From assembly GCA_001599715.1 (NCBI GenBank), contig BCHU01000012.1, positions 1 through 64,000 on the forward strand: DNA of 64,000 bases, written 5' to 3'. Position 1 is the stretch's first letter, and each line of letters opens with the position of its first letter. This DNA is from Phaeotremella fagi. Lineage: Eukaryota > Basidiomycota > Tremellomycetes > Tremellales > Phaeotremellaceae. The notes beneath the pieces were generated by a model that saw only the letters and a program-made list of their open reading frames with translations, had not been told where the DNA came from and ran no database searches. This document shows positions 57,268 to 64,000 of this stretch, one piece after another. The position numbers and the translations under genes were made by a program.

Positions 57268-57915
57268 TCAAGGGATGGATACCAACTCCAACTCAGGACT
57301 GATGACCAATTCATGAACATATTCACCTGGACGTTCGTATTCCACTAGCCGACTATCGCTATTTTGGAACTGGAGTTGAGGCTCGTCGAATGGGTACGAC
57401 CAGGGAAAATCTTTTCTTGCACCAACAATAATTTGATCACTGGGTATCGAGTAACGTCGACACGCGACTCGTCGCAAATCGGAGCTGTGTTCGAGAATCG
57501 AGTCTTCTGATAACTTACCAGGGTCTACATCATCTCTGAGAGAGATGTAAATATCTTGGGATCGACTGTTTGTATTGATTGTTTTGGTTCTCTGAAACAA
57601 AAAATTGAATTTCATCTTCCAACGCAGAGTGGCGGCTTTTGGACCGTCAGGATCATCTGAATTCGTGAAAACCTTGCCTGGGAAAGTCTCACTGGTTAGT
57701 GATTCTTGGATTGATGAGGTGCACCAAGCTTGGTACCCTCCTCTGTCTTTGATGTTGAACTTGATTGGTTGCTTGAAGTTGTTGAATGAAGCGAGAACAC
57801 ATTTGATGGGAGCACTGGCTGTAGAAACGTTGTCGGCTGTGGCGATCCATTCTGATGGTAGTTTCTCGGTGGAAGGATTGATATATTGTTTGACGGTGTT
57901 GATAAATGATGACAT
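57268..57915 (-). CDS. Orphan family A protein, copy 3 (A3), intronless
   Basis: 215 aa, single exon, start MSSFINTVKQYINPSTEK. Central member of family A: it shares LPSEWIATADN, the RWK(M/T) block and the LELVSIP ending with A2, and the TFPGK(V/R) block with A1. The C-terminal quarter is richer in Pro/Tyr and acidic residues (YSIPSDQIIVGARKDFPWSYPFDEPQLQF). There is no localisation signal. It is transcribed divergently from the first family B gene, sharing 372 bp. Function unknown. Confidence 0.75.
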   Translation of the reverse strand: MSSFINTVKQYINPSTEKLPSEWIATADNVSTASAPIKCVLASFNNFKQPIKFNIKDRGGYQAWCTSSIQESLTSETFPGKVFTNSDDPDGPKAATLRWKMKFNFLFQRTKTINTNSRSQDIYISLRDDVDPGKLSEDSILEHSSDLRRVACRRYSIPSDQIIVGARKDFPWSYPFDEPQLQFQNSDSRLVEYERPGEYVHELVISPELELVSIP

Positions 57916-58287
57916 TTCTGAATTGACTGATAGTTGTTGCAGAAGAAGATGAAGAGGAAAGCAGTGGCGAAACCCTCTTCGTATCCAATGCTCTCTCTGA
58001 CTTCCTACAATTGGTCAAATAGATGATGGAGGGAAATAGCACATTGGAAGGAGACGGACAGTGGCAGGGCTTCGCGAATGTACTGTACATTCGGATGGCT
58101 TTCGGAGAATACAAAGGAGAACATCGACCGACTCAGTGAGTATACATTTCAGGTCAATGTTTTATTGGCAAATTGAGAAACAGACAGAGTTCTCTTTCCC
58201 TTTGATCTTGAACCCTGCCAGTTGAAGTTTGTCTTCCAAAACAACCGTTATTTGCATACCGTTAACCACAGCACGCTTGAAACTGTT
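57916..58287. promoter_or_regulatory. Divergent promoter linking orphan families A and B
   Basis: 372 bp between the A3 and B1 starts. An open frame into B1 from 58222 begins with TTG and is treated as leader. No TATA box is obvious. This is the physical link between the two orphan families. Confidence 0.5.
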
Positions 58288-59016
58288 ATGTCAACATCCT
58301 CAACGCAAAACGAGAACGATCCACTACTATCTCAGTCAACCAATACAGTCGATACAATTTATCTTCCAATCGACACCTTCTTGAACATCGAGAAGGACCG
58401 CCAAGTATACTCAGCTTACGTCGAATTAACCCATAAGGATGCTCCTAAGCTGCAAGCCGCTTTACAAACATATTTCTCGAGATTGGGTGAAGCTGTTTCA
58501 GCACGAAGTCAAAGCAATACAAGTCTCAAGCATCTTCCGATTTTAGCAGAAGGTAATGGTGATCGTCTAATTTTTGTTTCGTTAGAGGGGCCAGTCAAAA
58601 TCAAACATCAAGACTTGGATTATGAGGTAGAAGAGGGGTTCGACTTCTTCCAAAACTTCGAATTCGGAAAGTTTATCGCCACTCTTGTCACCAAATTCAC
58701 GTCAACTCATTCAAGCGAGGCTTCAGAAAGTCAACTCCAGCTCCGAACTAAACCGTTGTACACAAACAAATTGTTTAGTATGGTTAATTTTGCTCTTGGA
58801 AAAACACATGATCTTCTTAGTTCCTACGTTCGTGAAATGGATATTCTTCTGGCCGAGGACGAACACGCGAGGTCCTCCACCAACCCTGCACCCAGTGCAT
58901 CCCAAGTCACATCACGGCCAACTTACTGGAACTACAATTCTTACGACGAAACTGTTAGCGATTGGCAGGAAAGAACTAAGCTGTACATGAAGGCAGCAGA
59001 AACACTTGATGGTTGA
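58288..59016 (+). CDS. Orphan family B protein, copy 1 (B1), intronless
   Basis: 242 aa, single exon, start MSTSSTQNENDPLLSQSTN. Family features: an N-terminal DPLL-type segment, then LQAALQTYFSRLGEAVS, a SLKHLPILAEGNGDRLIFVSLEGPVKIK strand pair, FEFGKFIATLVTKF, LYTNKLFSMVNFALGKTHDLLSSYVRE, and the C-terminal SDWQERTKLYMKAAETLDG. The acidic di-leucine (ENDPLL) resembles an endosomal/vacuolar sorting motif. A weakly hydrophobic stretch around NKLFSMVNFALGKTHDLL may be amphipathic. There is no recognised domain. It is the first of three head-to-tail copies. Confidence 0.75.
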   Translation: MSTSSTQNENDPLLSQSTNTVDTIYLPIDTFLNIEKDRQVYSAYVELTHKDAPKLQAALQTYFSRLGEAVSARSQSNTSLKHLPILAEGNGDRLIFVSLEGPVKIKHQDLDYEVEEGFDFFQNFEFGKFIATLVTKFTSTHSSEASESQLQLRTKPLYTNKLFSMVNFALGKTHDLLSSYVREMDILLAEDEHARSSTNPAPSASQVTSRPTYWNYNSYDETVSDWQERTKLYMKAAETLDG

Positions 59017-59337
59017 AGGGGTGATCAATTGTGAACTAAGTACGTCGATATGCATATCTGTAATTTCTCCAAAGAGATTGGTTTGCCAAATTATGCTGTC
59101 TTTCAATATTGGGAAACCGATAGTATTTTTCTTGCGAAGGAAAGGACTTTTCCTCGTCTCACAATTGCCGAAATAATCTGAGTCCCAATCTGTCGTGTTT
59201 TGACCTTTGTGCAAGCTCTCCTTTGAGGTTAGTTATAGGAAGGCTAGGTTCGTAGAAAGATATCTGTTCAACAGAGTGGCAAATCATTCCTAACTTGTAC
59301 TTTCTTCTTGCACTTCCAATCAATACAGAAATATCCA
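59017..59337. other. Spacer between B1 and B2
   Basis: 321 bp holding the B1 3' end and B2 promoter. The B2 open frame extends upstream to 59308 from a TTG. CAATACAG just before the ATG could be the acceptor of a leader intron. Confidence 0.4.
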
Positions 59338-60045
59338 ATGCCAGCTACCGAAAAAACACCTCTATTTGCAACATCATCAGCCATCACCATTCCTCAATGT
59401 ATCCTCCCGATTCGTGTCCGTGGTGCGTTGTACCCAGGCGAGTTTGTATTTGATGGATTCATCAACTCAACAGGTGTTGAAGCAGAGCAACTTCGATCCG
59501 AACTACAAGAGTATTTCTCAAAATTGGGTTGCAAAGTCTCAGAATACTCTCAAGGTAGCTCAAGTATCAGACATGTTCCCTTCTCAACCTATGATTGTGA
59601 AGGCAAATCAATGTTCTTGTCTATTAGTTGTCCGAATAAGATTGGTGATAAGGATTTGAAAGATCCTGATCATAAGTTGAAAGGGGGTTTCAAAATACTC
59701 GAATTCGATAAGTTCGTTGAAACCATGGTCAATCGCTTCATGGAGAATCAAGCCAGCGACTCTCATCTTTCCAACATCAAAACAGAATTCGAACCGAGAT
59801 GGAGAACATGGTGGTACAAGAAGTTAATATCATCCGCAGGATATCTCTGCTCCGCCCTGGATTACACGGTTCGAACATCTGATAAGCGGGAAAATGCTTT
59901 TAAAGACGAGGCGGATGATGCTGAAAGTTCTGCGGAAGTTAGAAGGGAGATTTATGATTCGGAGTACCTCGAGAGTATCAGCTATTGGGAAGCTCAAACC
60001 AAACTATATCTTTGGGCAGCGGCAAAACACAATGAGTTAGGGTAG
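59338..60045 (+). CDS. Orphan family B protein, copy 2 (B2), intronless
   Basis: 235 aa, single exon, start MPATEKTPLFATSSA. It parallels B1: EKTPLF near the N-terminus, LRSELQEYFSKLGCKVS, SSSIRHVPFSTYDCEGKSMFLSISCPNKI, LEFDKFVETMVNRFMEN, WWYKKLISSAGYLCSALDYTVR, and ESISYWEAQTKLYLWAAAKHN at the end. Identity with B1 is modest, so the duplication is not recent. No signal peptide or catalytic motif is recognised. Confidence 0.75.
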   Translation: MPATEKTPLFATSSAITIPQCILPIRVRGALYPGEFVFDGFINSTGVEAEQLRSELQEYFSKLGCKVSEYSQGSSSIRHVPFSTYDCEGKSMFLSISCPNKIGDKDLKDPDHKLKGGFKILEFDKFVETMVNRFMENQASDSHLSNIKTEFEPRWRTWWYKKLISSAGYLCSALDYTVRTSDKRENAFKDEADDAESSAEVRREIYDSEYLESISYWEAQTKLYLWAAAKHNELG

Positions 60046-60363
60046 ATGTTGGAGCTGGATGGATGGGGAGGTTGGAGTGAGAGTGGTGATTTTTACGAGT
60101 AGTTAAATTTTTCTTCATGTGAATGTAGTCTTTGGATTCAGTATGCAATTTCTCTTGATACAGTACCTCCTTTTTCGGCACAAGATGCATAGAATAACGC
60201 ATTATCGGTCGTTCAAATGAAAAACAGTCCCTTGTCAACTCTCCTTTAACATCTGCTCCACCATCTTGGTAGCCTTCTTCAGTGCGTGGTGACAGAGAAT
60301 ACAAAGAAGGGTATTGACGACCTTACCTTTTCTTTATCGTCTATTATTTTCGATTCGCCATCA
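60046..60363. other. Spacer between B2 and B3
   Basis: 318 bp, almost the same length as the B1-B2 spacer. The open frame runs upstream of the B3 ATG to a GTG at 60286. No other feature is recognised. Confidence 0.4.
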
Positions 60364-61038
60364 ATGTCGTTCGCCAATCAACCAGCTTCATCGTCCTCTC
60401 AAAGTCTTCAAATCATTTGCGACATAGAACGTCCATACTTAGACCACCTATTCCTTAGTGCGTCCATCCAATCGAACACTGATTTGGCATTCAATCTTCA
60501 ATCCGCTCTTCGAATTCACTTCTTAAATCTGGATAAGAAGATTGGTACCAACAACACCATGAAAGCCAAAGTGGAGGAAGTAGGTACTTACAGTGCGAGG
60601 GAGGGTGAACTGATGTTTCTATCAATTTTGGTTCCTCTCAAAGAAGAATTCATTAATACTAGCCTAGGTAATCCCTTCACCGAGAGAGCCAATCTGATAG
60701 GTTTCGAATTTTTCGTCCAATCAATCGTTAAAGACTTTATTTCGACTCATGATGAAAATTCAGACCTCAAGAATGTTAATATCGAGTTCCAAGATCAGAC
60801 TTCAAGTAGTACTGTCGATGTTATTGAATTTTTTCACGTGGTTGGAAGTGGAGTTCGTTGGGCTTTTGATGCGGCTCTTTCGATGTACAATCCAGACTCG
60901 GCAGGCGGGAACCGGAGTGAGGTAGACCAAGATTTGGGTAGAATCAAGAATGACTGGAAGGATTATACGGAGATGTGTCTTGAAGCTACCAAGGCTATGG
61001 ATGGGGGTAGTTCAATCAACGAGATTCACATATACTAG
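60364..61038 (+). CDS. Orphan family B protein, copy 3 (B3), intronless
   Basis: 224 aa, single exon, start MSFANQPASSSSQSLQ. It is the most diverged B copy: LQSALRIHFLNLDKKIG matches the LQ.YFS.LG block, GELMFLSILVPLKEEF the hydrophobic strand pair, FEFFVQSIVKDFI the FEF.KF segment, and NDWKDYTEMCLEATKAMDGG the terminal helix of B1. It lacks the N-terminal di-leucine segment. VDVIEFFHVVGSGVRWAFDAALSMY replaces the moderately hydrophobic segment of B1 and B2. Function unknown. Confidence 0.72.
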   Translation: MSFANQPASSSSQSLQIICDIERPYLDHLFLSASIQSNTDLAFNLQSALRIHFLNLDKKIGTNNTMKAKVEEVGTYSAREGELMFLSILVPLKEEFINTSLGNPFTERANLIGFEFFVQSIVKDFISTHDENSDLKNVNIEFQDQTSSSTVDVIEFFHVVGSGVRWAFDAALSMYNPDSAGGNRSEVDQDLGRIKNDWKDYTEMCLEATKAMDGGSSINEIHIY

Positions 61039-61846
61039 TTTTAAGTAGTTTTTAAAGTAATATGCAGTGTAAATGTGATTGTAAAAGAGGTCTCGGGGGA
61101 TCCAACGTCTTAGAACCCGTTAAGCTCAATGCAAATGTCGTTGTAGCTTCATAGTTATGACCTAGGTCCTTTGTGAAACAACGATGCAGTACCTCAGGCA
61201 TATAACCACTAGCAGAATCTCTTTACATGCAAGAAACAGTTAGATTTCTCTTTTAGTACACCAGTTTGGGACACTTCTGCTGTAGTGTTACCACAACGAT
61301 GACGAGGTGGTGTCGGGATGAGTATCTCCCGTTCAAACACCAACCTTCCTTCGGTACAAATCACAAACTCCCCTTTGGAATGCTCGGTCATCTCAAACTG
61401 ACTCCAAGCCAGAATGTCGTTGATCAACTTCGAGCGGGCCGGTGTCGCAGTCATGAAATATCCACCATATAAAGCCAAATAAAGAAAACACCAATCGAAG
61501 AAGCCAAGACGGTCCAACTTTATTCCGCCCCTACGTAATTTTAACGTAAAAGATCGAAGAAGAGCATGTGGAGCACCGTCAGTATTGGGGTTTATGGGGA
61601 ACGAATTCTATTTTGGATTTCACTAGTTTGATTATTGGGAGGACTTAGGAACAGTAGGTTATACTTTTGAATCATTTGATGTTGATTTCAGTGGTGTTGC
61701 AACGGCCCGGTTGGGATTTGTCTTGAGAAAATGTACCGATTGAGAAACGGGATATTGATTCAGCGAGAGATGATGAAAAAAAATGGTTTCTATATAAAGG
61801 TATTCGAATGACCAGACTCGATTGAACTCAACCAAAACATCTCAAG
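61039..61846. promoter_or_regulatory. Long upstream region of the PL4 lyase gene
   Basis: 808 bp after B3. TATATAAAGG at 61791-61800 is a strong TATA box 47 bp before the lyase ATG. A minus-strand open frame at 61209-61517 begins with TTG and shows no family signature, so I do not call it a gene. The length fits a regulated promoter of a secreted enzyme. Confidence 0.5.
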
Positions 61847-64000
61847 ATGATCAAGCTCATCCCCCTCATTCTTTTCTCCCTCACCCAGGTCAAAGCATTC
61901 CTAAACGTCACCCAAAGCAATGGTACGTTGACACTCCAAAATGACCGAATCCTGTTTGTGATGAACAAAACTACGAGTTACATGACTTCTGTCATCTTTG
62001 ATGGTATAAATGTGTTGGGTACACCTGTTGATGCGACCAGTGCTATTGGACCTTATATGGACTTTATCGGTAGGCCAGATTTACCACTAGAAAAACATAG
62101 ATTAATTATGTCAAACCTATAGGCACTCCCAAACAGGACAACTATGTTCCAGGATTGACTGCGAACTACAGTATCGTCAGTGGAGTTGACAGCTTTGGTA
62201 TAAAATATGGTGGGATGATAATGAGTCAAGCAGCCCCAGAGGGGAATGTCGGTATGTAACTCATCACCTTCTACACATTTAATCTAACAACCACCTAGGT
62301 GAGACACTTGAACAGTACTGGTTCCTACGAGAGACCGAAACCAGTCTCCACGCCTTCAGTAGAGTTGCCTACAACAACCCAGGCAACACCACTTTCAACG
62401 CTGATCTACAAGATATCAGAACTCTCTTCAGACCTCATGGACCTATGTTTACCCATCTCAGTACCAACAAGGATTTCTATGTTCCTGAACCAAGACCTAA
62501 TCCAGCTGTTGATTCAGTTGCGGATTTGGGAGTAGCTACTTTAGTACAAGATACAACTTGGTATATTGGGAATAGAACTGGTGAGTCGAACATGTATTGA
62601 CATTAGGGATGCCAGAAGCTGATAGATCCAATTGTGTCCTTTAGCCGACCCTTTCGTCGAGAATGTTGCTGATTACTTCACGAAATATTCAATGTCAGAT
62701 ACATACCGTGATCACAAAGTTCACGGGCTGTTTGCAGATGGAACCTACACACCTGACAACACCACTATCGGAGCATGGATGATCTTCAACACCAAAGACA
62801 CCTTCTTTGGAGGACCAACATATTCAGATCTAGTAGTTGACGGTCTAGTTTACAACTACATCACATCTAATCACCATGGAGATCAGACACCTAACATCAC
62901 CAATGGGTTTGATCGTACATTTGGACCATCAGTGTTTCATTGGAACCATGGACCCGTCGGTGGTAGTTTGCAATCGGTGAGTGGGATACAATACCAGTAT
63001 ACTAATGTAGTAGCTCCAAAGTGAAGCTGAATCATTTGCAAACAACACATACGCTCATCAATTCTACGACGACATTGCTCATATCATTCCCAACTACGTA
63101 ACCACTCAACAAAGAGGCTCATGGAGTGGAAAGATAAAGTTACCAACCGGAGCGACCAAAGCCCTTGCCATCCTCTCAGCTCCAGGATACGATTATCAAG
63201 ATAACGTCTTCAACACCAAAGCTTATCAATACTGGGGTGAACTCGATAAATCTGGCCAAGTGACGATAAACAGAATCAAAGCTGGTGACTACAGATTAAC
63301 GATCTACGCCGAGAACATCTTTGGCGATTTCGTTTACGAAAACGTTACGATTCAATCGAACAACCAAACGACCACGTCTTTAACATGGAACGCAGAGAGT
63401 AACGGTAAAGAGCTCTGGAGGATTGGTGTCCCCGATAAATCAGCCGGAGAATATAAACACGGTTATGAAAAAGATGTCAGCAAACCTCTCCAACCACCTG
63501 AATACCGAATCTACTGGGGAGCTTATGATTATATCAACGATTTCCCTAACGGGGTGAATTTCACCGTTGGGAAAAGCAAGGAAGTTGATGATTTCAATTA
63601 CGTCCATTGGAGTGTATTCGGTGGAACGTTAACTAGACCTGCTGTAGTCGCCAATCCAACTGTTAACAATTGGACGATTAATTTCGATACGACTCCAGGG
63701 GATCTTTATAACACTTCAACGGCGACTTTTACAATTCAGTTTGCGGGTGTTTCGACTGGTGCTGGAAACACTGATGTTTACAGTAGTTCGATCAAATATT
63801 CGAATTTACCTTATGTGGTTAATGTTAATGGTAAAGATCTGGATCCATACGTGGTACCGTAAGTTCATCTCTTTGATTGGGAGGCATGAAATTGAACAGA
63901 ATTGTGTTAGATACTACCAATCGTCTTCATGTGCAACGAGATCCGGTATCATATGCTATCAAAACCGCAATAAATTCACTTTCCCAACCAACCTCCTAAC
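61847..64000 (+). CDS. Rhamnogalacturonan lyase, polysaccharide lyase family 4 (3' end outside window)
   Basis: Secreted pectin-degrading enzyme that cleaves the rhamnose-galacturonate backbone by beta-elimination. It has a signal peptide (MIKLIPLILFSLTQVKA) followed by the PL4 catalytic N-terminal domain. Recognisable blocks: EQYWFLRETETSLHAFSRVAY, LRTLFRP-type segment, KYSMSDTYRDHKVHGLFADG, HHGDQTPNITNGFDRTFGPSVFHWNHGP and GGSLQSLQSEAES. After this come the fibronectin-III-like domain (LPTGATKALAILSAPGYDYQDN, RIKAGDYRLTIYAENIFGDF) and the carbohydrate-binding C-terminal domain (WRIGVPDKSAGEYKHG). Many N-glycosylation sequons are present. Introns are about 37-55 nt. The last visible exon begins YYQSSSCATRSG and runs off the window, so the protein is incomplete here. 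Confidence 0.92.

Noticed and set aside
61209..61517. Minus-strand open frame of 102 codons upstream of the lyase gene
   Set aside because: It starts with TTG, has no recognisable motif and no splice-linked exon; judged random or promoter sequence.

Overview
The window is the left end of a fungal chromosome. It opens with four 8-nt telomere units (CCCTAACC on the + strand, TTAGGGGG on the other), the repeat known from Cryptococcus and relatives. The genes have the features of a basidiomycete yeast, most likely a member of Tremellomycetes: dense GT-AG introns with a CTGAC/CTAAC branch motif close to the AG, Zn2Cys6 and C2H2 regulators of the Fungal_trans type, ACS-family permeases and a single Rho GTPase with a CVVL tail. 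Genus and species cannot be told from the sequence. I recognise no transposon, tRNA, rRNA or CRISPR array.

Region 1 (about 0.3-32.5 kb, subtelomeric, accessory metabolism): a small secreted protein, a short-chain dehydrogenase, a sugar permease, a block made of cyclase, amidase, cyclase, HpcH/HpaI-type aldolase and ACS permease, a full-size ABCA-type transporter, an Mx-like dynamin GTPase, a Zn2Cys6 regulator next to a fructosyl-amine-oxidase-like flavoenzyme, an UNC93-like permease, a secreted flavin amine-oxidase-like protein, a DsbA/HCCA-isomerase-like protein and a C2H2 regulator. Together these look like uptake and breakdown of amides, heterocycles and amino compounds under local regulators. 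The introns here are very short: in seven genes I rebuilt exon by exon, 32 introns of 30-37 nt each restore an open frame and a length divisible by three.

Region 2 (about 32.8-50.6 kb, core genes): a Liz1/Fen2-like permease, an alpha/beta hydrolase, mannose-6-phosphate isomerase, UTP4, the TFIIH subunit TFB4, a URC1-type GTP cyclohydrolase homologue, a mitochondrial DUF1279 protein, RAC1 and eIF3h. Introns are mostly 45-75 nt. Several exons are tiny, including an apparent 3-nt exon in RAC1 and a 14-nt exon in the isomerase gene.

Region 3 (about 51-61 kb, orphan island): two unrecognised protein families. Family A has three copies of about 209-222 aa. Family B has three tandem copies of about 224-242 aa. 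All six are intronless in an otherwise intron-rich segment. One A and one B gene share a 372-bp divergent promoter. Embedded among them is a divergent copper-uptake pair, a CTR transporter and a ferric/cupric reductase. The window ends inside a secreted PL4 rhamnogalacturonan lyase gene.

The best candidate for something undescribed is the pair of orphan families at 51-61 kb. The ultrashort-intron compartment and the 3-nt RAC1 exon come next.
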